Shown here: piece by piece, positions 45,664 to 54,180 of the stretch | Position numbering within the stretch: position 1 is the stretch's first letter | How the letters are laid out: each line of letters begins with the position of its first letter | DNA from: JBGPYB01 sp041493035 | GTDB taxonomy: Bacteria; Acidobacteriota; Vicinamibacteria; Fen-336 | Length of the DNA stretch: 54,348 nucleotides | Reading direction: 5' to 3' | Assembly: GCA_041493035.1 (NCBI GenBank) | Contig: JBGPYB010000010.1 | Coordinates: forward strand, 1-54,348 | Program-made: the position numbers and the translations under genes | The notes under the pieces: model-generated | Seen by the model: only the letters and a program-made list of their open reading frames with translations | What the model was told of the DNA's origin: nothing | Databases searched by the model: none

Positions 45664-46299
45664 TCAGGCCGCGCCACCGCGAAGAACCGCAAGGATCTGA
45701 GCCCAGGGGACGGCTCCCTCTCTCACGAGCCGAGGAGCTTCGCCCGTAAGGTCCACGATGGTGGAAGGGACCGCTCCGCCGGGTCCCGAGTCGAGAGCCA
45801 CGGCAGCGACCCCCCCGAGCGCCAGAACAGCCGCGGCGCACGTCAGGGGTGGCTCCTTTCCTGCCAGGTTGGCCGACGTCGCCACGAGCGGGCCGGCTTC
45901 CCGCGCAAGCCTGCGCGTCAGCTCTAGAGCAGGGACGCGAACAGCGACCGTCCCGGCCCCCGCGGTCACGGCGCGCGGAACGGCCGCGGAGGCCTGAAGC
46001 ACGAGCGTGAGCGGCCCCGGCCAAAAGCGCGCCGCGAGCGCCTCGGCGGCGGGCGGGAATTCGGACCAGAGACCGCATGCCTGTTCGACGTCCGCCGCCA
46101 CAAGGGGCAGCGGCTTACCGTCCTCACGCCTCTTGGCGGCACGCAGGGACGCAACCGAGTCTCCGCTGAGGGCGAGGGCTCCAAGAGCATAGAGCGTGTC
46201 CGTGGGAAAGATGATGAGGCTCCCCCGCCGAAGCGCCGCGGCCGCTTCGGCGACGGCCTCCGGGTCGGGGGCGGCACCGTCGACCCGGAGGACCCTCAT
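45664..46299 (-). CDS. tsaC: Threonylcarbamoyl-AMP synthase (Sua5/YciO/YrdC family)
   Basis: Makes threonylcarbamoyl-AMP from threonine, bicarbonate and ATP, the first step of t6A synthesis. It is 211 residues with the YrdC fold: GSLIIFPTDTLYALGALA, AAKRREDGKPLPLV, FWPGPLTLVLQAS, VPRAVTAG, VAVRVPAL, LVATSANLAGKEPP and PSTIVDLTG. It lacks the extra C-terminal Sua5 domain. YciO paralogues look alike, so some doubt over exact function remains. The ATG at 46299 is one base from the pilT stop. Confidence 0.88.
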   Translation of the reverse strand: MRVLRVDGAAPDPEAVAEAAAALRRGSLIIFPTDTLYALGALALSGDSVASLRAAKRREDGKPLPLVAADVEQACGLWSEFPPAAEALAARFWPGPLTLVLQASAAVPRAVTAGAGTVAVRVPALELTRRLAREAGPLVATSANLAGKEPPLTCAAAVLALGGVAAVALDSGPGGAVPSTIVDLTGEAPRLVREGAVPWAQILAVLRGGAA

Positions 46300-46300
46300 G

Positions 46301-47623
46301 TCAGGAAGAGGAAGCTGGCGCTGCGCCGGGCTCGGCGGGAGCCCACGAGGTGTCGATCGCGTTCTTCTTGAACATGGCGAGAAGATTCGTCTTGTCCACG
46401 GCTTTCGCGTAGGCCTCCTGGGGATCCACAACCTTTCGCTTCACGAGGTCGGTGAAGCTCTCGTTCATGAGACACATCCCGTACTTTTTTCCGGTCTGCA
46501 TGATCGAGGGGATCTGGAAGACCTTTGACTCCCGGATCAGATTCGCCACGGACGGGATGCCTATCAGAACCTCGAGCACCGGAGTCCGTCCCCCGCCGAT
46601 CTTCTTGCAGAGCATCTGGCTGATAACGCCCTTCAAGCTCTCGGAGAGCATCACGCGGATCTGCCCCTGCCGGTCGGCCGGAAACTGATCTACGATCCGA
46701 TCCACGGTCGAGGGCGCCGAGGAGGTGTGAAGCGTTCCGAAGACCAAGTGCCCTGTCTCGGCAGTCTCGATGGCGATCGAGACGGTCTCGAGATCGCGCA
46801 TCTCTCCGACCAGAACGATGTCCGGATCTTCCCGGAGGGCCGCCCGGAGAGCGTCCTTGAAGGAATCGGTGTGCTCCCCCACCTGGCGTTGGTTGATGAG
46901 GCACTTCTTGTTTTCGTGGACGAACTCCAGCGGGTCTTCGATCGTGATGATGTGGTCGGTGCGGTTCCTGTTGATGTAGTCGATGAGCGCGCAGAGCGTC
47001 GTCGACTTACCCGAACCCGTCGGACCCGTCACGAGGACGAGCCCCTTGGGCAGGTGGCAGAGCTGCATGATTTCCTTGGAGAGGCCCATCTCCTCAGACG
47101 TGATGATCTTGCTTGGGATGACGCGGAAGACGCCCCCCATCCCCTTCCGGTCCATGAAGAAGTTGCAGCGGAAGCGGGCTAGGCCCTCGATCTCGTAAGC
47201 GAAGTCGGTGTCGTGGCGCCGCTTGAACTCCTCTCGGTTCCTCTCGGGTGCTATGGGCCAGAGTATTCGCTCAGTGTCCTCGCGCGTGAGGACGCTTCGG
47301 TCAGGGACGAGCTTGATCTCTCCGTCGTGGCGCAGCATCGGCGGAGTGCCTACGGAGATGTGGAGGTCGGAGGCCTTCCACCCGCAGAGCGTCCGGAAAA
47401 GGTCGTCCATCTCGGCTGTGGGCCCAGAGGGCGAAGTGCGCGCAGGGCTCGGAGCCGGCGGCGCCGGCGGGGGGGCGCTTGCGGTGGCAGGTGCCCCAGC
47501 CTGCTTCCCGGGGAGCCGCACCACGGCCTGGCACTTTGGGCACTTCACTCCGAACGGACGATCGGGAACCTTGGCGTCGTCGATGACGATGGCGTTCCCG
47601 CACTGGGGACAGGTGGCCTGCAC
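46301..47623 (-). CDS. pilT: Type IV pilus retraction ATPase PilT with N-terminal zinc ribbon
   Basis: A hexameric ATPase that retracts type IV pili. Residues 1-35 form a zinc ribbon (Cys5, Cys8, Cys28, Cys31 in CPQC and CPKC), absent from standard PilT. A Pro/Ala linker (about 40-70) follows, then the usual PilT core with Walker A GPTGSGKSTTL, ITIEDPLEFVHENK, Walker B in LVGEMRDLET, the HLVFGTLHTSSAPSTVDRI segment and IRESKVFQIPSIMQTG near the end. At 440 residues it is longer than the usual 350-370. The start is GTG at 47623. No pilin or PilB gene is nearby. Confidence 0.93.
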   Translation of the reverse strand: MQATCPQCGNAIVIDDAKVPDRPFGVKCPKCQAVVRLPGKQAGAPATASAPPPAPPAPSPARTSPSGPTAEMDDLFRTLCGWKASDLHISVGTPPMLRHDGEIKLVPDRSVLTREDTERILWPIAPERNREEFKRRHDTDFAYEIEGLARFRCNFFMDRKGMGGVFRVIPSKIITSEEMGLSKEIMQLCHLPKGLVLVTGPTGSGKSTTLCALIDYINRNRTDHIITIEDPLEFVHENKKCLINQRQVGEHTDSFKDALRAALREDPDIVLVGEMRDLETVSIAIETAETGHLVFGTLHTSSAPSTVDRIVDQFPADRQGQIRVMLSESLKGVISQMLCKKIGGGRTPVLEVLIGIPSVANLIRESKVFQIPSIMQTGKKYGMCLMNESFTDLVKRKVVDPQEAYAKAVDKTNLLAMFKKNAIDTSWAPAEPGAAPASSS

Positions 47624-47628
47624 GCTGC

Positions 47629-48099
47629 CTATTTCTCCCGGATCTCGATGACCCTTGTGATTCGCTCTTTTTGGACGAGGTGATGCTGGTGACCCGCTCG
47701 CAGCGTCAGAAACATTTCAGGCCGATTCAGGTAGTCGAGGACGCGCGCCTGGTTCTGTGGCATTTCAATGAGCAGCCTTCCGTCGAGTCGCTCGTTCTCC
47801 GCTTCGATAGCCACTTGACGCACCGGGCTGTTCGGGTCCTCCTCCCCGTTTCCGTCATCGGCCTCAGCGTCCACGCTCAGGACGAGGACCTCGCGTTTGT
47901 TCACGAGAACCGGAGAGGCCAGGTCATCGGGAAGGAACGGGAAGAAGCGCGCGGGCTCGTTCATCCATTCCGCTGCACGCGTGGCCCCGGAGTGGTTCAT
48001 GGCGGCAGTCGGCACGAAGATCCGGCCTCGGAACCGTCGCCCATCGGCGCACAGAACCTCGGCGACGACAGCAATCGTGGGGACTTTGAGTTCGCTCAT
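47629..48099 (-). CDS. Uncharacterised protein upstream of pilT
   Basis: A 156-residue protein I do not recognise. It has no signal peptide or membrane segment. A strand-rich N-terminus (VPTIAVVAEVLCADGRRFRG, RIFVPTAAMN) is followed by FFPFLPDDLASPVLVNKREV, an acidic loop (DAEADDGNGEEDPN) and a C-terminal part with LDGRLLIEMPQNQARVLDYL and HHLVQKERITRVIEI. Two halves look alike in layout, each ending in a basic strand, so it may be a duplicated small beta-barrel. Ribosome site AGGAGG lies five bases before the ATG. It is five bases from pilT, so an accessory role in pilus or surface control is possible. Confidence 0.7.
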   Translation of the reverse strand: MSELKVPTIAVVAEVLCADGRRFRGRIFVPTAAMNHSGATRAAEWMNEPARFFPFLPDDLASPVLVNKREVLVLSVDAEADDGNGEEDPNSPVRQVAIEAENERLDGRLLIEMPQNQARVLDYLNRPEMFLTLRAGHQHHLVQKERITRVIEIREK

Positions 48100-48122
48100 A
48101 GCGCCCTCCTGAGGCGGCGCCA

Positions 48123-48863
48123 TTATGCGTTCCCGCCGCGGCCCAGTGCAATCTCGCGAGCGGCCCACGCGATCTGTCGCCCCACCCCCCTGAGAAGCGT
48201 CACCTCCCGAGGCGTGGGTGCTGACCGGGCAACCCACCGCCGAATCTCGGCTAGAAGGGCTCCCGGGTTGTCCTTGTTGAGGAAGCCGATGCCCAGAAGC
48301 CCCTCGCCGAGAGAGTCGAGAGCGGCCTCGATTTCCTCCGCCGTCGCCAGAGGGGCGGGCCCCAAAGCCTCGGGCGGGGTCGACGAGGCGGTAAGGAAGA
48401 TCTCGTAGCCCAGGACGAGAACCGCTTGTGCCAGGTTGAGCGACGAGTGCTCGGGTGCCGTCGGGATGTGGACTCGGGCGTGGCAGAGGGCCAACTCATC
48501 GTTGCGCAACCCGGTTGCCTCAGGGCCGAAGACGATAGCCGTCGGACCCCCTGCCGCGCGCGCGGAGACCTCGGCCGCGAGCCGCCGGGGACTCCAGGCC
48601 TCTGCTGCGAGCCGGCCCGAGGTTCCGACGACAAAGGTGCTCAGGGCGACGGCCGCACGCAGCGTCGGCGCCACGACCGCCCCGTCGAGAACGTCCCAGG
48701 CGCCATAAGCCAAGGCTCGCGCTTCCGCGTCACGGAGGGCCGGCGGGGGCTCCACGAGTCGCAAGCGACCAAGGCCCATGTTCTTCATGGCGCGGCAGGC
48801 GGCCGCGACGTTGGCCGCCCGGGCCGGACGGACGAGGACGACGTCGACCTGCGCTCGGTTCAC
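48123..48863 (-). CDS. trmJ: TrmJ-like tRNA 2'-O-methyltransferase (SPOUT family)
   Basis: A 246-residue methyltransferase. The SPOUT fold motifs are present: the N-terminal NVAAACRAMKNMGLGRLRLV, motif 2 in AIVFGPEATGLRNDEL and motif 3 in HSSLNLAQAVLVLGYEIF. The order and length fit TrmJ, which methylates position 32 of tRNAs, rather than TrmL or TrmH. A C-terminal helical tail follows. The start is GTG at 48863 without a clear ribosome site. A TAGACT -10-like hexamer lies at 48886-48891 on the minus strand, overlapping the divergent promoter region. Confidence 0.9.
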   Translation of the reverse strand: MNRAQVDVVLVRPARAANVAAACRAMKNMGLGRLRLVEPPPALRDAEARALAYGAWDVLDGAVVAPTLRAAVALSTFVVGTSGRLAAEAWSPRRLAAEVSARAAGGPTAIVFGPEATGLRNDELALCHARVHIPTAPEHSSLNLAQAVLVLGYEIFLTASSTPPEALGPAPLATAEEIEAALDSLGEGLLGIGFLNKDNPGALLAEIRRWVARSAPTPREVTLLRGVGRQIAWAAREIALGRGGNA

Positions 48864-48903
48864 CGGAGGAAGAGCATGGCGGCGCAGTCTAGCAGGGGAC
48901 GAC

Positions 48904-48909
48904 TATAAT
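48904..48909 (+). promoter_or_regulatory. -10 box (TATAAT) directly before the transglutaminase gene
   Basis: A perfect TATAAT ends eight bases before the ATG at 48918, with no ribosome site between. A transcript would begin at or within a base or two of the start codon. Confidence 0.6.
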
Positions 48910-48917
48910 CCGAAGCA

Positions 48918-50498
48918 ATGCTCTCGCGCCCCTTCTCGGCCCTCATCCTCGTCGCGTGGATTGGGCAGATGGGAGTCCTGGTCGATCGAGCGTACCTCCG
49001 GTCGAGCCCGGGAGCGCTCGCCGCTGAGCTCGGACGCTACGGCGCCGGGGCGCAATGGAAGGGCGTCTACTACCGGGGAGAGAAGATCGGCTTTACCGTG
49101 GGTCAGACCCTCGACACGGGTGACGGCTACGAGCTCCAGGAAGACGGACGTTTGCAGATGGTCCTCTTGGGAGCGACTAGCGCCGCCCGCATCAGGACCT
49201 CGGCCCGCGTGGACCGCACTTTCGCGCTGCGGTCCTTTTCCTTCTCCCTCGACCCGGGGACCGGGCCGACAGAGGTCACAGGCTCTCTCACGGGCAGCCA
49301 CCTGGCGCTGACGATCCGGACCCCGAGCGGCACCCGCTCGGAGATCAGGGATCTTCCCGAGCCTCCGAACCTCTCGCTCAACCTGCCCCGGCGGCTCGCG
49401 GCGGCTGGGCTCGCTCCCGGGCAACGCCTCACCGCCTCCACCTTCGATCCCGCGACGTTGCGCAACGCGCCGATGGACCTGGAGGTCCAGGCGCGAGAGG
49501 TCGTTTGGGCCGCCGGAAAACCGGTGCCCGCGTTTCGAATCAGGATGACCTTCTCGGGCGTCACCTCCACGTCGTGGGTCACCGACGTCGGCGAGGTCGT
49601 CCGCGAGGAGAGCCCGCTCGGCCTCATCGTTCTTCGGGAAACGCGGGACCGAGCAACCGCTCTCGCCGTTCCGGGCGATGTGCAGACCGACATGCTGAAG
49701 ACGGCCGCCATCACGCCGACGGGGCCTCGGATCGTCGATCCGGCCACGGTCGAGAGCTTGAAGCTCCGGGTCGAGGGCGTCGATCTGGTCTCGTCGGACG
49801 TCGATGGCTCGGCCCAAACCCTCTCTCACGGCGTGATCCAGCTTCGTGACCCGGGCGCGCTCACTCCTACGGCGAAGGACCCGAAGGCCGCGACCTACCT
49901 GGCGCCGGAGGCCTTCATCGAAAGCGACGATCCTGCCGTGCGCGACGAGGCCAAGTTGGCCGCCGGGAGCGCCACCGGCACCCGGCTTCGAGCGGAGCGC
50001 CTCGTTCGCCACGTGAACGCCATCCTCGAGAAGAAGCCCACGGTGAGCCTCCCTTCGGCCAAGGAGGTGCTTCGGACCAAGGTCGGTGATTGCAACGAGC
50101 ATAGCGTCCTGTTCGTTGCGATGGCTCGAGCCCTCGGCATCCCGTCGCGAATCGCGGTCGGCCTCGTCTTCATTCACGGCGGGTTCTACTACCATGCGTG
50201 GGCCGAGGTGTATATCGAAGCGCCGCCGGGACGGGGCCTCTGGCTTCCTGTCGATCCGACCCTCAACCAGTTCCCAGCCGACACCACTCACCTGGCTCTC
50301 GCCCGCGGAGGTTTGGAGCGGCAGACGGCGATCCTGCCGCTCGTGGGGCGAGCGAAGATCACCGTCCTAGAGGTCAAGGTCCGCGCGGGGTCGACGCCCG
50401 TGCTGGTCGGGCGCGTCGCACGGGACGTCAGGCCCATCGAGATCGATATGCCGAAACGAGGGGGCGCGATCGGCTGTTGGTCGGCTCCGGCTCGGTAG
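48918..50498 (+). CDS. Transglutaminase-like domain protein
   Basis: A 526-residue protein with an N-terminal hydrophobic segment (about 5-22) that exports or anchors it. A long beta-rich region (about 40-340) precedes the transglutaminase-like domain (about 350-460). The papain-like triad is visible: Cys in TKVGDCNEHSVLFVAM, His in FYYHAWAEVYIE and Asp in LWLPVDPTLNQFPAD. Bacterial members may act as peptidases or crosslinkers; the substrate is unknown. The next gene starts seven bases after its stop with a TAGGAG site, suggesting one operon with the ABC transporter. Confidence 0.87.
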   Translation: MLSRPFSALILVAWIGQMGVLVDRAYLRSSPGALAAELGRYGAGAQWKGVYYRGEKIGFTVGQTLDTGDGYELQEDGRLQMVLLGATSAARIRTSARVDRTFALRSFSFSLDPGTGPTEVTGSLTGSHLALTIRTPSGTRSEIRDLPEPPNLSLNLPRRLAAAGLAPGQRLTASTFDPATLRNAPMDLEVQAREVVWAAGKPVPAFRIRMTFSGVTSTSWVTDVGEVVREESPLGLIVLRETRDRATALAVPGDVQTDMLKTAAITPTGPRIVDPATVESLKLRVEGVDLVSSDVDGSAQTLSHGVIQLRDPGALTPTAKDPKAATYLAPEAFIESDDPAVRDEAKLAAGSATGTRLRAERLVRHVNAILEKKPTVSLPSAKEVLRTKVGDCNEHSVLFVAMARALGIPSRIAVGLVFIHGGFYYHAWAEVYIEAPPGRGLWLPVDPTLNQFPADTTHLALARGGLERQTAILPLVGRAKITVLEVKVRAGSTPVLVGRVARDVRPIEIDMPKRGGAIGCWSAPAR

Positions 50499-50505
50499 GA
50501 GCCCC

Positions 50506-51258
50506 ATGATCCAGGTCGTCGATCTCGTCAAGAAGTACGGGTCTTTCACGGCCGTGGACGGCGTGTCCCTCGACGTGGCCGCGGGAGAGATCCACGGGTT
50601 CCTCGGTCCGAACGGGGCCGGCAAGACCACCGCCATTCGGATCATCGGAGGCCTGCTGAAGCCCACGTCAGGCCGGGTGGTGATCGACGGTCACGACCTG
50701 GCGGCGGCGCCGGCTCAGGCCAAGAACGCTTTGGGTTTCATCCCGGATCGGCCTTTCTTGTACGAAAAGCTCACGGCCCAAGAGTTTCTCCGCTTCCATG
50801 CAGGGTTGTACGAGTTAGAGGGCGATGCGGTGACGCACCGGATTGACGAGCTCCTGGACCTCTTCGAGCTTCGGGCATGGGCCGGCGAGCTTGTCGAAAG
50901 CTTCTCCCATGGCATGAAGCAGCGTCTCGTCATGTGCTCCGCCTTTCTCCACCGGCCCCGGGCCGTTCTGGTCGACGAACCCATGGTGGGGCTCGACCCG
51001 CGGGGTGCGCGACTCATCAAGGACGTCTTTCGGGCCATGAGCCGTAAAGGCGTCGCGATCCTGATGAGCACTCATACCCTCGAGGTGGCCCAGGAGATGT
51101 GCGACCGGATCAGCATCATTCAGCACGGGAAGATCATCGCCCGTGGAACGGTCCCTGAGCTTCAGGCCCTCGCGGGTGGGACCGATGAACAGCTCACGTC
51201 GGTCTTCTTGCGTCTGACGGGCGGCAGCGGGCTCCAGGAGATCGATGGCGCGGTTTGA
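50506..51258 (+). CDS. ABC transporter ATP-binding protein
   Basis: A 250-residue ATPase of the ABC-2 type exporter class. Walker A is GPNGAGKTTAIR, the signature is SFSHGMKQRLVM (Ser-His-Gly-Met in place of LSGGQ), Walker B is AVLVDEPMVGLDPRG and the switch histidine is in MSTHTLEVAQ. GFIPDRPFLYEKLTAQEFL is typical of this class. It is followed 12 bases later by its membrane partner. The substrate is not evident. Confidence 0.93.
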   Translation: MIQVVDLVKKYGSFTAVDGVSLDVAAGEIHGFLGPNGAGKTTAIRIIGGLLKPTSGRVVIDGHDLAAAPAQAKNALGFIPDRPFLYEKLTAQEFLRFHAGLYELEGDAVTHRIDELLDLFELRAWAGELVESFSHGMKQRLVMCSAFLHRPRAVLVDEPMVGLDPRGARLIKDVFRAMSRKGVAILMSTHTLEVAQEMCDRISIIQHGKIIARGTVPELQALAGGTDEQLTSVFLRLTGGSGLQEIDGAV

Positions 51259-51270
51259 CGGGACCTGGCG

Positions 51271-52956
51271 ATGACGGAGCTCGTGTGGCTCCTTCGTCCC
51301 TCCCTCTGGGCTGCGCGCAATCGCGTCAGGCGGCGTGAGGCGGGGGACGGTGCTCGCGCGGCGCTCTTCGCAGCCATCGGTGTGGCCGTATTTCTGGCCA
51401 TTTTCGCCATCGTCTTCTGGTTGACATGGCAGCTCCTCGACTACGAGGAATTGGGCGAGTACCTGCTTCGCCTCGGCCTCTCCTGGCTCTTCCTGACGTT
51501 TCTCTCCTTTCTCGCGTTCAGCGGCGTCGTCACGGCCCTCTCTACGTTCTTTCTCTCCGAGGATCTGAGGCTCCTGCTCGCCACGCCCATCCATCCCGAT
51601 CCCTTCTTCTACTCACGCTTCGTGCGGACCACGAGTCAAGCGTCTTGGATGGTGGTCACGTTCCTCTTTCCCGTTCTCCTGGCCATCGGCGTCGTTCGCT
51701 GCGCCGGTCCGCTCTACTGGGCAGCCGTCCCCTTCACGCTGCTTCCCTTCATCCTCATCCCGGCCTCCGCGGGCAGCATCGTGACCCTCCTCCTGGTCAA
51801 CATCTTTCCCGCTCGACGGGCGCGGGACGTGCTCATGTTGATGGGCCTTCTCTTCGCCGTCGGCCTGGTGCTGCTTCTCCGCTTTTTGCGCCCGGAACGT
51901 CTTGTTTCGGTCGAGTCCATTCCCGACGTGACGGCCTTCTTCGCCACCCTTCAGTCTCCGGTGACCCCGCTGCTCCCCTCGTTCTGGGCCGGCGAGACCC
52001 TCTTCTCGGCGCTCCAGGGAACAGTCGACGGGCTCCACGTCGCGGCCCTCTGGACCACCGCGCTTGCCTCCGTTGTCGTCGCTCGGACCCTCTTCAGCCG
52101 CTACTACTTCGACGGGTGGAGCAAGGCGCAGGAAGCCCGCAAGGCTCGCTTCACCCGCCTCCGGGTTCTCGACCGACTCTCCCGCCTGCTTCCCGGCCCG
52201 GCCGCCGGCCGTGGCCTTCTGGTCAAGGACCTGAAGGTCTTTCTCCGGGATACCGCCCAGTGGTCGCAACTGTTGCTGCTCGTGGCCCTGGCTTTCATCT
52301 ATCTCTACAACTTCCGCGTCCTCGACCTGGACCGGATCCCCTACATGAGCGGTGTCATCAAGAATGCCTATGCCTTCGTGAATCTCTCTCTCGCCGCCTT
52401 TGTCGTCTCCGCGGTGGCCGTCCGCTTCGTTTTTCCCGGCGTCTCGATCGAAGGGCCCGCGTTCTGGATCGTGCGCACGTCGCCTGTCGATATGAGGCTC
52501 TTTCTGTGGTCGAAGTTGTGGACCGCGCTGCTCCCCGTGCTCCTGATGGCCGAGGCCCTCACGATTGCGTCCAACGAGTTTCTGGGGGTTGCGCTTTTTC
52601 TCAAGCTCGTCTGTGGCCTTGCGGTGCCCTTCCTCACGCTGGGTTTGCTGGGCATGGCGGCGGGCATGGGAGCACAGTACCCGCGCTTCGCGGCGGAGAA
52701 CGTCACCCAGGTTTCCGGTTCATACGGCGGCATCGCGTACATGATTCTCGCCGTCCTGTTCATCCTGATCGAGATCGGCCTTCTGGCCTGGCCCTGTTCG
52801 GTCTATCTGTGGCACGACTACCACGAGATCCCCCTGCGCCCCGTTCATTTCGTCGCGATGAGCGCGTCTTTTCTCTCGGCCATGGCGCTCGCGCTCGTCG
52901 CCTTCCTCGCGCCAATGCGAAAGGGAATCCTGGCCCTGGAGGCGCTCGGGGACTGA
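51271..52956 (+). CDS. ABC transporter membrane protein
   Basis: A 561-residue membrane protein with roughly 12 hydrophobic segments and little sequence identity to well-known permeases. Cytoplasmic loops include FFLSEDLRLLLATPIHPDPF and SRYYFDGWSKAQEARKARF, followed by LVKDLKVFLRDTAQWSQLL, a layout seen in putative ABC exporters with long permeases. Its position right after the ATPase gene identifies it as the partner. It may move a lipid, peptide or drug. Confidence 0.85.
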   Translation: MTELVWLLRPSLWAARNRVRRREAGDGARAALFAAIGVAVFLAIFAIVFWLTWQLLDYEELGEYLLRLGLSWLFLTFLSFLAFSGVVTALSTFFLSEDLRLLLATPIHPDPFFYSRFVRTTSQASWMVVTFLFPVLLAIGVVRCAGPLYWAAVPFTLLPFILIPASAGSIVTLLLVNIFPARRARDVLMLMGLLFAVGLVLLLRFLRPERLVSVESIPDVTAFFATLQSPVTPLLPSFWAGETLFSALQGTVDGLHVAALWTTALASVVVARTLFSRYYFDGWSKAQEARKARFTRLRVLDRLSRLLPGPAAGRGLLVKDLKVFLRDTAQWSQLLLLVALAFIYLYNFRVLDLDRIPYMSGVIKNAYAFVNLSLAAFVVSAVAVRFVFPGVSIEGPAFWIVRTSPVDMRLFLWSKLWTALLPVLLMAEALTIASNEFLGVALFLKLVCGLAVPFLTLGLLGMAAGMGAQYPRFAAENVTQVSGSYGGIAYMILAVLFILIEIGLLAWPCSVYLWHDYHEIPLRPVHFVAMSASFLSAMALALVAFLAPMRKGILALEALGD

Positions 52957-52966
52957 GTCGCTGAGG

Positions 52967-52996
52967 TTGGTGCCGGCGGGTCGCCTCTGCTACGAT
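52967..52996 (+). promoter_or_regulatory. Promoter of ispG
   Basis: TTGGTG (52967-52972), 18 bases, TACGAT (52991-52996). The -10 ends eight bases before the ATG at 53005 and there is no ribosome site, so a leaderless transcript is likely. The -35 is weak. Confidence 0.5.
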
Positions 52997-53004
52997 CGAA
53001 ACTG

Positions 53005-54147
53005 ATGAAGCGAAATGCCACTCGGGCTGTGAGGGTCGGCGATGCGACCCTCGGAGCGGGAAATCCGGTCGCCGTTCAGAGCATGTGCGCCACCCGCACC
53101 CAGGATATCGACGCCACCGTCGAGCAGGCGGAAGCGATCCGGAAGGCGGGCGGCGACATCGTCCGCGTGGCCGTCGACAACGCGAAGGACGTGGAGGCGC
53201 TGGCTGTGGTTCGGCGACAGACGCCGGCCAACCTGGTGGTCGATCTCCAGGAAAACTACAGGCTGGCGTCACAGGTGGCCCCTCACGTCGACAAGATCCG
53301 TTACAACCCGGGGCACCTCTACCACCACGAGCGAGAGAAGTCGGTCGAGGAGAAGGTCCGATTCCTCGTTCAGGTGGCTCGAGACCACGACTGCGCCCTC
53401 CGAGTGGGTGTCAACTGCGGCAGCGTCGACCCCGAGACGAAGGCCTTGCACCCAAGCGACGACGTCGCGGCCATGGTGGCGTCGGCTCTTCAGCACTGCC
53501 GGATCCTCGATGACCTCGGCTTCGATCGCTACGTCGTGAGCTTGAAGGACTCCCATCCTCTCAAGGTCATCGACGCGAACCTTCGCTTCGCCACCGAGCG
53601 GCCCGACGTACCCCTTCACCTCGGCGTCACCGAGGCGGGAATCCCCCCCGATGGGATCATCAAGACGCGCGTGGCCTTCGAACAACTGCTGTCTCGAGGC
53701 GTGGGCGACACGCTCCGAGTGAGCCTGACGCTCCCCAATCCGCGCAAGCACGAAGAGATCACCGTTGGCCGGCAGATTCTCGGCGATATCGCGGCAGGGC
53801 GCTTCCGATCCGTCCCGGTCTTCGACGAGGACAAGCTCAATATCATCTCGTGCCCCTCCTGTTCCCGGGTCGAGAACGAGCGCTTCGTCGAACTGGCCGA
53901 AGCCGTGAAGCAGATGTCCACGTACGCCGAACGCCACGCCCTGACGATCGCGGTGATGGGCTGTCGGGTCAATGGGCCTGGAGAGACAGACGACGCCGAC
54001 CTTGGCCTCTGGTGCGGTCCGACCCATGTCAATCTGAAGAAGAAGACGGAGAGCGTGGGAGCCTATACCTACGACGAAATCCTGGGGCGGCTGCGTCAGG
54101 AGCTCGATGCCCTGATCGAGGCAAGAACGGCCGTAGTCAGCTCATGA
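53005..54147 (+). CDS. ispG: 4-hydroxy-3-methylbut-2-enyl diphosphate synthase
   Basis: The GcpE enzyme of the methylerythritol phosphate route to isoprenoids, reducing the cyclic diphosphate MEcPP to HMBPP with a [4Fe-4S] cluster. It has 380 residues, normal bacterial length. The barrel begins VQSMCATRTQDIDATVEQ and includes IRYNPGHLYH, LRVGVNCGSV and LHLGVTEAG. The cluster cysteines are in ISCPSCSRVE and MGCRVNGPGE, with the conserved Glu. No MEP-pathway neighbour is present. Its 3' end converges on the gmd fragment. Confidence 0.96.
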   Translation: MKRNATRAVRVGDATLGAGNPVAVQSMCATRTQDIDATVEQAEAIRKAGGDIVRVAVDNAKDVEALAVVRRQTPANLVVDLQENYRLASQVAPHVDKIRYNPGHLYHHEREKSVEEKVRFLVQVARDHDCALRVGVNCGSVDPETKALHPSDDVAAMVASALQHCRILDDLGFDRYVVSLKDSHPLKVIDANLRFATERPDVPLHLGVTEAGIPPDGIIKTRVAFEQLLSRGVGDTLRVSLTLPNPRKHEEITVGRQILGDIAAGRFRSVPVFDEDKLNIISCPSCSRVENERFVELAEAVKQMSTYAERHALTIAVMGCRVNGPGETDDADLGLWCGPTHVNLKKKTESVGAYTYDEILGRLRQELDALIEARTAVVSS

Positions 54148-54180
54148 GGCTGCTAGAGCTAGATCGCGATTTCGACGGCC

